Positions 31,686-42,504 of a stretch of 64,000 nt of DNA are shown here, one piece after another. The position numbers were made by a program, and so were the translations under genes. Below the pieces are notes generated by a model. The model did not search any database, was not told the origin of the DNA, and saw only the letters and a program-made list of their open reading frames with translations. The stretch is from contig LSMX01000003.1 in the NCBI GenBank assembly GCA_001641205.1, forward strand, positions 248,001-312,000, in the 5' to 3' direction. Origin of the DNA: Mycoplasma sp. Bg1 (GTDB taxonomy: Bacteria > Bacillota_I > Bacilli_A > Mycoplasmatales > Hepatoplasmataceae). Every line of letters begins with the position of its first letter. Position 1 is the stretch's first letter.

Positions 31686-32021
31686 TTAAAATCGATTATT
31701 ATAATATTGGTCTACAATTGCAATATCAGCTTCGCTTAAAATTTTATCTTCTGCAAGTTGTGCATAATCAAGTTGGGCCTTGGTAATTGTTTTTGTTTCA
31801 ATACGATCAATTGTTAAAAATGATCCAAAAGATAATGGATATTTTGGAAAATCATAATTATCTCTTGAAGAAAGCATTGCTACTACTCCATAATCATCAC
31901 CAATTTCAACAATAACGCATGGTCTTGAACCTGTACTAGGAATACTTTTTGTAACTCCTAATTCATCATCATCTAAAAATATCACATCAAATTCACTTTT
32001 TTCTAAAAAAAACTCTCCCAT
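31686..32021 (-). CDS. PemK/MazF-like protein, possible toxin or orphan
   Basis: 111 aa. The core GSRPCVIVEIGDDYGVVAMLSSRDNYDFPKY resembles the RxPxVIV...V..LSS pattern of PemK/MazF-like SH3-barrel endoribonucleases. N-terminal FDVIFLDDDELGV fits the same fold. No antitoxin gene is adjacent. RBS AAAAGAGG before ATG. It lies divergent from the first permease. Function is uncertain; it might be a degenerate family member with another role. Confidence 0.45.
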   Translation of the reverse strand: MGEFFLEKSEFDVIFLDDDELGVTKSIPSTGSRPCVIVEIGDDYGVVAMLSSRDNYDFPKYPLSFGSFLTIDRIETKTITKAQLDYAQLAEDKILSEADIAIVDQYYNNRF

Positions 32022-32132
32022 TTTTCAAACCTCTTTTCATTATTTATTATACTTTTCTAAGGTTTTTTTTAGGCTTTTTCTTACATCTATAAAGCATTTA
32101 TATTATGGTGCATAATAAAAAAATATTAGTGG

Positions 32133-32138
32133 TAAAAT
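32133..32138 (+). promoter_or_regulatory. -10 box 9 nt upstream of permease 1 ATG (leaderless candidate)
   Basis: TAAAAT followed by AAAATTGTT and ATG; no Shine-Dalgarno in between. The same layout precedes the neighbouring paralogue and nrdI. Confidence 0.45.
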
Positions 32139-32147
32139 AAAATTGTT

Positions 32148-34073
32148 ATGGTACCAATAAAAAATAAAACAGAACAAAAACAATATGGTCTATTATCAAT
32201 GATAGCCATAATTATAGGAATAGTAATTGGATCAGGAATTTTCGTTAAAAATACTGTACTAATTGATATGACTAATTCCGCTTTATTATCAACAATGGGA
32301 TGAATCATAGGGGGATTAATTGTTGCTTCAATGTTAATCGCTTTTATTGAAGTCTCATCTATTACAAAATTAAAAAACGAACAAGGGACATTAGCCTCTT
32401 GAAGTAAACATCTTTGAGGAAAAAAAACTAGTAAACTTATCGGAATTTACTTTGCTATTTTTTATTTTCCTTTAATTGTTTCAGTTGAGGCAATTTTTTG
32501 TGCTGACCAATTATTAGCACTTAATGATGCAAAAGTTGCTCAAAATTTAGGATTAGGGGAAATGGGTTATTTTTGAATTACAACATTTTTAATGTATTTT
32601 ATTATTATTGTTGTTGGTTTAATAGTAAGTCACTCTCAAAAAACTAGTAAAGGTATAATGAGCACTGGAACAATAGTAAAAGTAATTCCATTATTTGTTG
32701 TAATTTTTCTAGCATTTATTATTGTTTGTGGAGCAACAGGAATTGCAAGTGGAGATAGTCCTATTGCTGATCCTGAAACCGGAGGAGTAAATAAAGTCTT
32801 TAATATACATGATGACATAAATATAGGAATTACTGGTTTTGGAACTAGTATTTTGAGTATATTAATGATTTTACCCGCAATTTTATTTGCTTTTGATGGA
32901 TTTTTATTTGTTAACTCTTTATCAACAGAAACTAAAAAACCTTCAACATATAAAACAGCAGCTATAATTGCTATTTTTATTATTACAATGATTTATATTT
33001 TCTTTTCACTTTCTTCATACATGCTTGCACCAGTAAGTGCTGAAGATGGTAAATTAGCAAGTGGTAATTTTTCAATTACAAATGTTTTTACAAATATTTG
33101 AGAGGGACCAGCAGGAGAAATTATGGCACAGATATTAGTGTTATGTGTTTTCTTCTCAATTCTTACTGCTACATTTTCTTTTGCAGTTTCTGGAACTTGA
33201 TCACTTTCTGACTTATCAAATATTGGAGAAATTGCCGATGTTAATGGAACATTAATTCGAAGAAATAAAGTTGGTTTACCAACGGGAGCAGGAATAAAAA
33301 CAATGTTTCTGACATTGGGCGCAATCACAATTATAAGATTTATGGATGGAGCACATGTTCTTTCTATAAATGCATTAGATTTAGCATCTATAGGAGATGA
33401 TAATCTTATTAACTATAATGCTAAAATGACTGATTATACTTCTCAAGTTATAGTTATGACTAACTTTACCTTCTATTCATTTGTTTTAATTGGAGCAGTA
33501 AGAAATCGTTTCAATAAAAAAGTAGAAGTAGAAAAAGTAAAAGGATTCTTTATTTTTGCATTTATTGCAATTGGTCTTATGAGCTTTGCGGTATTGGACC
33601 TGGTTTATGTTACTATTAGTAGTTTCATTGGATCTTGTAAAACAATTTTTAGCGGTAGTGGAGGGCTTACTAGTCTTGATCTTTATAATACCTTTGGTCT
33701 TATAATGTGAATTATGTTCTTAGTTCCATTGCTTATTACAGTGCAAATTATTGGAAAAAAAGCAAAAATTCCTTCAAAAGAAGATTTAGAACATAAAAAA
33801 TATTATCAAAAAGCATACAATGAACATATTCCTTTTGATGAATATAAAACTAAATTTGAAAAACCTGTTGACTTAACATTAGTAACTACAAAAACAGGGA
33901 AAGAATATAAACCTGCAATAGGTGAATTTGAAATAAAAGAAACAAAATTTGAAAAAATGTATCATGATTTATGAAATGAAACTTTAAATATATATAAAAA
34001 AATAGTCGAAAAAATTCAAAAATTATACAAAGAAACAAAAGAAAAAATTCATGAATTATTTCATAAAAAATAA
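32148..34073 (+). CDS. APC-superfamily amino acid permease, copy 1
   Basis: 641-aa membrane protein of the amino acid-polyamine-organocation superfamily. The first TM has GIVIGSGIFVKNT, the GSGIF substrate-binding signature; about 12 TM helices follow, including LPAILFAFDGFLFVNSLSTE. A hydrophilic C-terminal tail of about 120 residues (ending in a Lys-rich coil, KETKEKIHELFHKK) follows the last helix. Substrate unknown. Strongly similar to the next gene. Several UGA-Trp codons split it under the standard code. No RBS. Confidence 0.85.
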
Positions 34074-34089
34074 ATAGACATTTAAAATA

Positions 34090-34127
34090 AAAAATAGCTC
34101 AAGTTTTAAACTTGAGCTATTTTTTAT
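34090..34127 (+). terminator. Terminator after permease 1
   Basis: AATAGCTCAAGTTT hairpin with its complement and a following TTTTTTATTT run, 17 nt after the stop. Confidence 0.75.
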
Positions 34128-34291
34128 TTATTATATATAAACACATATTATTAAAATAATCTTTTCTTTTAAATTATTTATTACAAAAAGAAAAATTGCT
34201 TATTAGATAAAATATAGGTCTAAAATAACAAATTTATTCCCTAACACACCACTATTAATGTATTTATTATAAGAAAGAATTTTAAAAAATG

Positions 34292-34297
34292 TAAAAT
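34292..34297 (+). promoter_or_regulatory. -10 box 7 nt upstream of permease 2 ATG (leaderless candidate)
   Basis: TG-TAAAAT followed by TAAAGTT and ATG, almost the same as in front of permease 1; no Shine-Dalgarno. Confidence 0.45.
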
Positions 34298-34304
34298 TAA
34301 AGTT

Positions 34305-36071
34305 ATGGATGCATCACTAGAAAATAAAACTGGAAGAAAACAATATGGCCTACTAACTATGGTTGCAATTATTGTTGGAACAGTAATTGGATCAGGAATT
34401 TTTGTTAAAAATACCGAACTAATTAGCACAACTAATTCTGCTTTATTATCAATGATAGGTTGAATTATTGGAGGACTTATTGTTGTTTCAATGTTGGTTG
34501 CTTTTATTGAGGTTTCATCAATTACTAAATTAAAAAATGAACAAGGAACTTTTTCTGCTTGAAGTAAATATCTTTGAGGGGAAAAATTAAGTAAATATAT
34601 TGGAGTTTATTTTACTTTAATTTATTTCCCCTTAATTATTGCAATAGAAACAATTTTTGCATCAAATCAATTACTTGGAATTTTTGGGATGCAAGAAATG
34701 AGTTTGTTTTGAACTACAACTGTTATAACAATTATTATTATAATTGTTGCTTTCTTGATTGTCAACCATTCTCAACGGACTGGAAAAGGATTAATTGCAT
34801 CAGGAACCATGATTAAAGTTATTCCTCTATTTTCGGTTATGTTAATTGCTTTAATTATTTTGGCTGGAGGTCATATTGAAGGAACCAACAGTACTCTTGA
34901 TGGTGTAAATAATATTTTTGATCCAAATGATCCTATAAATATGGGAATGACTGATGATTCAAGCAATATTTTACAAATCTTAATGATCTTACCAGCAATC
35001 CTCTTTGCTTTTGATGGATTTTTATTTGCTAACTCCCTTTCAACAGAAACAAAAAAACCTTCAACTTATCGTAATGCAGCAATTATCGGAGTATTTATTA
35101 TCACTATGGTTTATATTTTATTTTCTCTTTCTTCTTATATGCTTGCTGATATTAATGATGGATTAGATGACCAAAAATTTGGAATTGAAGCAATCTTTTC
35201 CGGACTTTGACCAGGAAATGCAGGAACAATTATTGGTAAAGCAATTGAAATAACTATTTTTATTTCAATTATTACTTCTACCTTTTCTTATGCTGTTTCA
35301 AGTACATGATCAATTGCTGATTTTTCAAATATTAATGAAATTGCTGATGTTAATGGAACTTTAATTCGAAGAAATAAAGTGGGAATGCCAATTAGGGCAG
35401 GAATGAGAATGCTAATGATGGCCCTAGTTTTCACCTTATTTATTCGAATGGCAGATGGAATTAATATTCTTACTCTAAACGCAATTATAGATAGCAGTGA
35501 AGCAGGGTGGGCCCTTACAGAACATGATACCTCCATGAATAACTATTCTTCAAATATTGCAACAATGACAAACTTCACTCTTTATTCAATTATTTTAATT
35601 GGTGCAGTAAGAAACCGTTTTACTAAAAAAGTTGAAGTAGAAAAATCAACTGGATTCTTTGTTTTTTCTTTCTTTGCTATTATTGTGATGATTTTTGCAG
35701 TTGGTGATCTTGCTTATGTTGCAGTTAGTGATTTTATTGAAGCCTTTAATATCCTTTTTGGTGAAGGCACTCATGATTTAACCTCAAGTGAACTTGCTGC
35801 TGTTATTTATAATGCATTTGGATTTATCTTATGAATTATCTTTTTTATGCTTTTAATTATATTAACAGAAACTATCCATAGAGGAACAAAAAAACTAACA
35901 AAAAGTCATTTAAAACATAAAGCTTATTATCAAAAAGCTTATAATAAGCATATTATTTTTAGTGAATATAAAATTCAACATAAACAACCAATAAACTTTG
36001 ATCATAAAGAATTGCTTAAAATTAAAAGAGAAATTTGAACTGAATTCATTAGTAAGAACAAAAAGTTTTAA
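34305..36071 (+). CDS. APC-superfamily amino acid permease, copy 2
   Basis: 588-aa paralogue of the upstream permease with matching segments throughout (GTVIGSGIFVKNTELIS, LPAILFAFDGFLFANSLSTE, IRRNKVGMPIRAG). The tail after the last TM is about 60 residues shorter than in copy 1. Tandem duplication followed by divergence is the simplest explanation. Own -10 and terminators suggest separate transcription. Confidence 0.85.
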
Positions 36072-36072
36072 T

Positions 36073-36106
36073 AAAAAAAATACGACATAATCGTATTTTT
36101 TTTATT
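36073..36106. terminator. Bidirectional terminator between permease 2 and infA
   Basis: AAAAAATACGA / TCGTATTTTTT hairpin with A- and T-runs on both sides, between two convergent genes. Confidence 0.8.
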
Positions 36107-36121
36107 AAAAATTATGCTAAT

Positions 36122-36352
36122 CTACCGATTATTTTTTCTTCCCCGAAAAACAATTCTACATTTTGAAATATCGGAAGGAGAAATAGCAACAGTTACTTCA
36201 TCTCCAGCAGTAAGCTTAATATAATATTTCCGCATTTTTCCAGAAACATGGCCCATTACTTCATGACCATTTTCAAGCATTACCTTAAAGTCTCCTCCAG
36301 GAATAACTTGTGATATTTTCCCATACATTGTTACGTATTCATCATCTACCAT
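36122..36352 (-). CDS. infA: Translation initiation factor IF-1
   Basis: 76 aa, single S1/OB fold. YGKISQVIPGGDFKVMLENGHEVMGHVSGKMRKYYIKLTAGDEV is near the canonical sequence (GxVxExLPNAMFRVELENGHxVLAHISGKMR). Last gene of the secY-adk-map-infA unit; its ATG lies one base beyond the map stop. Confidence 0.97.
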   Translation of the reverse strand: MVDDEYVTMYGKISQVIPGGDFKVMLENGHEVMGHVSGKMRKYYIKLTAGDEVTVAISPSDISKCRIVFRGRKNNR

Positions 36353-36353
36353 A

Positions 36354-37100
36354 TTATTTAGTTAAAATTTCACCTCCAGTTGCTGTTACAAGAACCGTGT
36401 GTTCATCGTGAGCAGTAATTCCCCCATGAACTGTTCTTACTGTTCAATTATCTAATGGATCTGTAAATAACTGATCTCTTCCATCAATAACCATTGGTTC
36501 TATACAAAAAGTCATCCCTTCTTTTAAAACTAATCCTTGTCCAGGAATTCCAAAATTAGGAACTGCTGGACTTTCATGCATTTGTTTTCCAATAAAATGA
36601 CCTGTATATTGATGGGTTGAAGTTAACCCTGCTTTTTTAATTAAATGTTCAATTGCAAATCCTAAATCACCTAAATGAAGTCCTGGTTTTATCATTTTTA
36701 TTCCAAGAGCAAGGGCATCTTTGCTTACATCTAATACTTTTTTTGCATTTTTATCAATTTCCCCAACCCCCATAGTAAAGGCAGCATCACCAACAAAACC
36801 ATTAAGAGTTGCTCCAACATCAATAGAAATAATATCACCTTCAACTAGTGGATGGTCATTTGGAATTCCATGAACAAGCGTATTATTTACCGAAGTACAA
36901 ATAGAATTAGGAAATCCTCCAAATCCAAGAAAAGTTGGAGTAGCTCCATTACTTAAAATAATTTCTTTTGCTTTTGCATCTAGTTCTAAAGTAGTAATTC
37001 CTGGTTTTATCATTTTTTTTAATTCTTGATGAACTAAACCTACAACATGACCTGCAGCTTGCATTTTGATTATTTCTTTTGTTGATTTAATTTTTCCCAT
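36354..37100 (-). CDS. map: Methionine aminopeptidase, type I
   Basis: 248 aa. Metal ligands lie in GDIISIDVGATLNGFVGDAAFT (two Asp), GHFIGKQMHE (His) and FCIEPM (Glu), with the last Glu after a UGA-Trp near HDEHTVLV. Removes N-terminal Met from new proteins. Starts within the adk end (14-nt overlap). Confidence 0.96.
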
Positions 37101-37746
37101 TTATCTCCTCGATTTTTTTTGCAAGTTCAGCAACAGACATTGCTTCTACTTGATAAGATATTAAATTATTTTGTTCCTGATAATACTTTACTAAAGGAAA
37201 AGTTTTTTCACAAAAAATCTTCAATCTTACTTCAACATGTTCTGGCTGATCATCTGGTCTTTGAACTAAAACTGTTTTATCAACATCGCAAATTCATTCT
37301 ATTTTTGGTTTTTGACTTTCAATAGCTTTTGAATAACTTCTTCCACATTTAGGACAGATTATGCGGCTAGACAAACGTTTAATCAAAAGTTCTTTTGAAA
37401 CTTCAAGATTTATCACTTTTCCTAAAGTTAAATTTTTAATTTCTAGAAATTCTTCTAAAAAATGTGCTTGAATTAAATTACGGGGATAACCATCTAGAAT
37501 GATTTTATCTGTTTGCAAATTATATTTTGCAAAACCAGCAATTAAAACTTCTGCTGTGGTTTTGTCATCAACAAATTGTCCAGAATCAACTATTTGTTTT
37601 ACTTTTGCTCCTAAAGGAGATTGCGACTGAATTATTTCCTTAAAAATATTTCCTGTTGAAATATGTTTAAATCCATAATTTTTTACTAAATAATCAGAAA
37701 CAGTTCCTTTTCCTGTTCCGGGTGCACCCAAAATAATTGTAATCAT
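37087..37746 (-). CDS. adk: Adenylate kinase
   Basis: 219 aa. P-loop GAPGTGKGT, DGYPRN, and a LID domain with zinc ligands CPKC, then C and D (ICDVD), a Gram-positive-type zinc LID. One UGA-Trp (EWICD). Interconverts ATP, ADP and AMP. Between secY and map as usual. Confidence 0.96.
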
Positions 37747-37769
37747 CTTTTCTTCTTTCTCTTTTCTTC

Positions 37770-39161
37770 TTAATCAAATAAAATTGTTGTTGAGGTATCT
37801 CTAATTTTACCAAAACCTTTAATAGTTGCACGATCAACATGAGTGGTATTTTCGGCAATTACCCGTGCTTTAATTTGCTCTCATGTTTCAACCGTTACCG
37901 AAACAATAATAATCATTGATGTTCCCCCAATTGTAACCGCTTGGGGAATTCCCACAAAGGTTAAAAGGTAGGGGAAAATTGCAACAAGGGTTAATTCTGT
38001 TGCTCCAATACATGAAATTGAATTAACAGTCCGCGAGATATACTTTCTTGTTTGTTCTCCAGGAGCTACTCCAACAATAAAAGTAGAAGATTTTTGAAAA
38101 TTTTCTGAAGTTTCATCTGGATTAATATTAATTGAAGCATAGAAAAAAGTAAAGGCAATTACTAGCAAAGCATAAAGAGTAAGTCCAAAAGCACTAGTTA
38201 ATGAAAAATTATCTACTACTCAAATTTGTCCAGGACTTTCTTGAAAAAACTGAGCAATAGTGGGGGGAAGGGTAATTACAGCCGAAGCAAAAATTACCGG
38301 AATTACCCCCGCAGGATTAACCTTAATTGGTAAATAAGTTTGTTTATCTTTTAATAAGTTTAATCCCTGCCCAGTTTCTTGGATGGGAAGTCTTCTTTCT
38401 GAGGTTTCAAAAAAGGTAATTGTATAAATCATTAAAAAAGCAAGGAAATAATAACCAAAGAAAGTAATAACTCCAATAAAAGTTCCGATTTCACTTGCAG
38501 AACCTGACCAAAATTCAAAAGTACTTACTAAATTAGAGGGAACTTTTGATAAAATTCCAGTTAAAATAATAATTGAAGTTCCAGAGCCAACCCCATACAT
38601 GGTAATTTGATCAGCAATTCAAATAGTAACCATTGAACCCGCCATTAAAATTAAGGTAATAAAAATCACTTGTAACCATTGGTTTGCCATATTTAGTTCA
38701 ATCATTCCCCCATTGCTCATTGCAAGGGTTAAAGCTAAACCTTGAATTAAAGCAAATCCAAGCATAGTTAATCGGGTAATTTTTTCAAGTTTAATTCTTC
38801 CTTTTTCCCCTTGACGGTTAAGTTTTGATAAATAAGGAACTACATCACTAGAAAGTAATTGAATAATTAATGATCCAGTAATATAGGGAGTAATTCCTAA
38901 AGCAAAAATTGAAAAACGAGAAAGTCCTCCACCTCCAAGCATATCTAAAATACTTAAAAAACCACCGGCATCACCAAAAGATTCATCTCCTAAAGTTACA
39001 CCAGGAATAGTAATCATAATTCCAAATCTAAATAAAAGAATGAATCCTAAAGTAATAAGGATTCTCTTGATAATTTTTCAATGCTTTGTAAGTTTTTCAA
39101 ATGGACTTAAAGAAGTTGAAATCTGTTTTTTAAACTCGCTATAAATTGACTTGGCATCCAT
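37770..39161 (-). CDS. secY: Protein translocase subunit SecY
   Basis: 463-aa, ten-TM channel subunit of the Sec translocon. Family regions: LGITPYITGSLIIQLL, the TETYLP-type loop and ITFFETSERRLPIQ, KVNPAGVIPVIFASA. Many UGA-Trp codons. Starts MDAKSIYSEFKKQ. Normally follows rplO; here pyrG on the other strand intervenes, and secY has its own -10 6 nt before the ATG with no RBS. Confidence 0.96.
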
Positions 39162-39167
39162 ATAACA

Positions 39168-39173
39168 ATTATA
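39168..39173 (-). promoter_or_regulatory. -10 box 6 nt upstream of secY ATG (leaderless candidate)
   Basis: TATAAT in minus sense followed by TGTTAT and ATG; no Shine-Dalgarno. Would drive secY-adk-map-infA. Confidence 0.45.
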
Positions 39174-39286
39174 TTAAATAATTGGATTATTCTATATAAT
39201 TATTATATTATTATAAAAATTATTATGAAAAAATATTGTTATTTTATCCCAAAACTGGATAAAAAAAATTATATCTCATTTTAAAC

Positions 39287-39321
39287 TCCCCCCTTTTATC
39301 AAAAAAAGGGGGTTTTATTTT
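39287..39321 (+). promoter_or_regulatory. Terminator-like hairpin in the pyrG leader (attenuator candidate)
   Basis: CCCCCTTTT pairs with AAAAGGGGG, followed by TTTTATTTT, ending 18 nt before the pyrG ATG and just upstream of the RBS. In Bacillus pyrG a leader terminator is controlled by CTP through G-reiteration at the transcript start. The hairpin is present here; a GGG transcription start is not evident. Confidence 0.6.
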
Positions 39322-39339
39322 AGAAAGGAAAATATATAA

Positions 39340-40920
39340 ATGAAACAAGGAAAAATCATTTTTGTTACTGGTGGAGTAATTAGTTCACTCGGAAAAGGAA
39401 TTATTGCTTCTTCACTTGGAAGACTCTTAAAAGATGAAGGCCTAGAAATAAATATGATGAAATGTGACCCATATTTAAATGTTGATCCAGGAACAATGAG
39501 TCCAATTGAGCATGGCGAAACTTTTGTAACTGCTGATGGAGGGGAAACTGATTTAGATTTAGGACATTATGAACGCTTTTTAAATAGTAATCTTACTAAA
39601 AATTCTTCTTTAACAAGTGGAAAAGTTTATCAAGAAATTATTGGAAAAGAAAGAAAAGGCGATTATCTAGGAAAAACTGTTCAAATTATTCCTCATGTAA
39701 CAGATTTAATAAAAGAAAAAATTTATAATAATGCAAAGGGATTTGACTTGTTGATTGTAGAAATTGGCGGTTCTGTAGGAGACATTGAATCTCTTGCTTA
39801 CACAGAAGCAATTAGACAAATTAAATTTGAAATGAACTCTAATTGCTTAATTGCACATGCAGGCTATGTTCCCTATGTAAAAGCCTCTAAAGAACAAAAA
39901 ACAAAACCCATTCAACGATCAGTTTCTTTACTAAAATCTCTTGGAGTTAATCCTGGTATTTTAATTACCCGTAATGAAAATTTATTAAGTAAAACACAAC
40001 TTGAAAAAATTTCCATGTTTTGTAATGTAAAAGAAGAAAATATTTTTCAAGCACTTGATATTGAAAGTATTTATAAAATGCCCTTATATCTTAAAGATCA
40101 AGGGATAGATAAGCAAGTTGCTAAATTACTTCATCTTAAAGTAAAAAAATCATCTCATGATGATCTTCATAAATTTGAGAAAAATCTGGAAAATATTAAT
40201 TTAGAAAAGAAAATTAAAATTGCTATTGTAGGAAAATATGTTGAATTAGAAGATGCCTATCTTTCAGTTATCGAAGCTTTAAAACACGCTTCTATTGCTA
40301 ACCGTCTTAATTTAGAATATGAACTTGTTAATGCAAGAGAAGAAATAACTCCTGCTACACTAAAAAAATATAGTGGAATCATTGTTCCAGGTGGTTTTGG
40401 TGATAGCGGAATAGAAGGAAAAATTAAAGCAATAAAATATGCAAGAGAGAAAAATATTCCTTTTTTAGGAATTTGTTTTGGAATGCAACTTGCAATTATT
40501 GAATTTGCTAAAAATGTTTGTAAAATTGAAATTAACCATGGAGAATTTAAACCTGATGGTGAAAATAGAATAATTGATCTAATGGAGGATCAAAAATTAG
40601 ATTGACTTGGAGGAACTATGCGTTTGGGGAATTATCCTTGCACAATCAAAGAAAAAACTCTAGCATGAAAAATTTATAAAAAAACAAATATTGAAGAAAG
40701 ACATCGACATCGATATGAATTTATTAATAATTTTAAAGAAATTTTAGAAGAAAATGGACTTGTTTTTTCAGGATTTAATGAAGAAAATAATTTAGTTGAA
40801 ATTATTGAATATCCAAAAAATAAATTCTTTTTAGGAGTTCAATTCCATCCTGAACTTTCTTCTAAAATAACAACACCTCATCCCATTTTTGAAGCTTTTG
40901 TAAAAGCAAATTTAAAATAA
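39340..40920 (+). CDS. pyrG: CTP synthase
   Basis: 526 aa. Amidoligase domain: KIIFVTGGVISSLGKGI, CDPYLNVDPGTMSPIEHGE, GGSVGDIESLAY; glutaminase domain: GIIVPGGFGDSG, FLGICFGMQ (catalytic Cys) and the His-Glu at QFHPE (GVQFHPELSS). Makes CTP from UTP and Gln. RBS GAAAGGAAAA. One of the few plus-strand genes in this region, inserted between rplO and secY. Confidence 0.97.
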
Positions 40921-40930
40921 ATTTAAGTAA

Positions 40931-40959
40931 ACAAAAAAAGACCAATGGTCTTTTTTTGT
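40931..40959. terminator. Bidirectional terminator between pyrG and rplO
   Basis: ACAAAAAAAGACC / GGTCTTTTTTTGT with a 3-nt loop, serving the convergent pyrG and rplO transcripts. Confidence 0.8.
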
Positions 40960-40970
40960 TTTTATAATTT

Positions 40971-41468
40971 TTAATTTGCTTTTGCAGCTTCTGCTCTTTT
41001 AATTTTTGCTTTTACTGCTTTTACTTCTGATTTTGTGCCTGGAAGTTCTAGTTCTTTTACAGTTCCCCCAGCTTTTTCAATTGCTAGACGAGCACTTTTT
41101 GAAACTTTAGAAATTTCTACAGTAATTGGCATAGTAATTTCTCCTGTTCCTAAAATTTTAACTAGTTTTACATTATTTTTAATAAGCCCTGCTTTTTTTA
41201 AACTTGCAAGATTTACATCAGCAAGTCCTATTTTTTCAAGTTTATCAAGATTTATTACAGTGTATTCTTTTCTATTTACATTGTTAAAACCTTTTTTAGG
41301 AAGTCTTATATAAAGAGGATTTTGTCCCCCTTCAAACCCTATTTTTTTAGAATAACCGGCTCTTGATTTTTGCCCGTTTTCTCCTCGACCAGCAGTTTTA
41401 TCACCACGGCCAATTCTTTTTTTAGAAGTTCTTGACCCTGGAGTGGATTTCATGTTATGTAGTTCCAT
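40971..41468 (-). CDS. rplO: 50S ribosomal protein L15
   Basis: 165 aa. LHNMKSTPGSRTSKKRIGRG, GRGENGQKSRAGYSKKIGFEGGQ and the GTGEI segment are typical; C-terminal Ala/Lys-rich extension (KAKIKRAEAAKAN). I start at MELHN (ATG 41468) rather than an upstream GTG. L30 (rpmD), normally between rpsE and rplO, is absent. Confidence 0.95.
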   Translation of the reverse strand: MELHNMKSTPGSRTSKKRIGRGDKTAGRGENGQKSRAGYSKKIGFEGGQNPLYIRLPKKGFNNVNRKEYTVINLDKLEKIGLADVNLASLKKAGLIKNNVKLVKILGTGEITMPITVEISKVSKSARLAIEKAGGTVKELELPGTKSEVKAVKAKIKRAEAAKAN

Positions 41469-41469
41469 T

Positions 41470-42126
41470 TTATTTTCCACCCTTTCTAAGTGTCATAATT
41501 TCTTCTTTAGTTCTCATTTGGTTTAAAGCATCAACAGTTGCAATAACAACGTTATGGGGATTATTTGTTCCTAAATTTTTAGAATAGATATTTCTATAAC
41601 CAGCAAGTTCAACAACAGCACGAATTATATCTGAAGAGATAATTCCTTTTCCTTCTTGAGCTGGTTTTAGCATTACTCTTGCAGCTCCGTGGTGTCCAAT
41701 TGCAAGATGAGGAATTGTATTTTGATCTCCAACAATTTTAACCCGATAAAGGTTTTTTTTAGCTTGTTTTGTGCCTTTTTTAATTGCTTCTGGAACTTCA
41801 ATGTGTTTTCCAATTCCATAACCAACACGACCATTACGATCACCAATTACAACAAGGGCAGAAAATTTAAATCTTCTTCCCCCTTTTGTAACTTTAATAA
41901 CTCTTTTAACTTGAAGAACTCTTTCTTCAAATTCTTGTGGTCTGTTACTAAATCTTGGATTTACTGGTCTTGCAAAGGGATTAAAGTTTTCTGGAAGAAA
42001 CTCTTTTGCAATTCCTGTTGTAGTATCTGGTGCTTTTTTTGAACTAGGTTTATTTTGATTATTTGCTGGAGTATCTTCTTGTTTATTTGCTACTACTTCA
42101 TTATTTTTTACATTTTCTTCATTCAT
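41470..42126 (-). CDS. rpsE: 30S ribosomal protein S5
   Basis: 218 aa, with an N-terminal extension of about 50 residues (Asn/Glu/Lys-rich, SSKKAPDTTTGIA) before the core FEERVLQVKRVIKVTKGGRRFKFSALVVIGD. Core motifs GRVGYGIGKHIEVPEAIKK and HHGAARVMLKPAQEG. Start at 42126 (MNEEN) fits RBS AAGGAGAG. Confidence 0.95.
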   Translation of the reverse strand: MNEENVKNNEVVANKQEDTPANNQNKPSSKKAPDTTTGIAKEFLPENFNPFARPVNPRFSNRPQEFEERVLQVKRVIKVTKGGRRFKFSALVVIGDRNGRVGYGIGKHIEVPEAIKKGTKQAKKNLYRVKIVGDQNTIPHLAIGHHGAARVMLKPAQEGKGIISSDIIRAVVELAGYRNIYSKNLGTNNPHNVVIATVDALNQMRTKEEIMTLRKGGK

Positions 42127-42138
42127 AAACAACTCTCC

Positions 42139-42489
42139 TTAAAATTTTAATCCTTCTGCTCTTGCTGCATCAGCAAGTGCTTTAATTTTACCATGATAGA
42201 TATATCCCCCACGGTCAAAAACAACTTTTTCAATCTTAACTGTTTTTGCTTTTTTTCCTAATTCGCTTCCCACTTTTTTAGCATTCTCAACAGTATTTCC
42301 TTTTAATTTTAAAAGTTGTGTTGAGGCTTGAGCAAGGGTTACTCCTTTTTCATCATCAATTAGTTGTGCATAAATTCCTGTATTAGATTTAAAGACATTA
42401 AGTCTTGGAATATTGGCAGTTCCCCTAATATTGTATCTAATTCTATTATGTTTGAATTTTCTTGCATCATTTTTTGTTCTTTTTGCCAT
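42139..42489 (-). CDS. rplR: 50S ribosomal protein L18
   Basis: 116 aa. RIRYNIRGTANIPRLNVFKSNTGIYAQLIDD and FDRGGYIYHGKIKALADAAREGL-type C-terminus are diagnostic. Between rplF and rpsE. Confidence 0.96.
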   Translation of the reverse strand: MAKRTKNDARKFKHNRIRYNIRGTANIPRLNVFKSNTGIYAQLIDDEKGVTLAQASTQLLKLKGNTVENAKKVGSELGKKAKTVKIEKVVFDRGGYIYHGKIKALADAARAEGLKF

Positions 42490-42504
42490 ATTAGTTTCCC
42501 TCCA

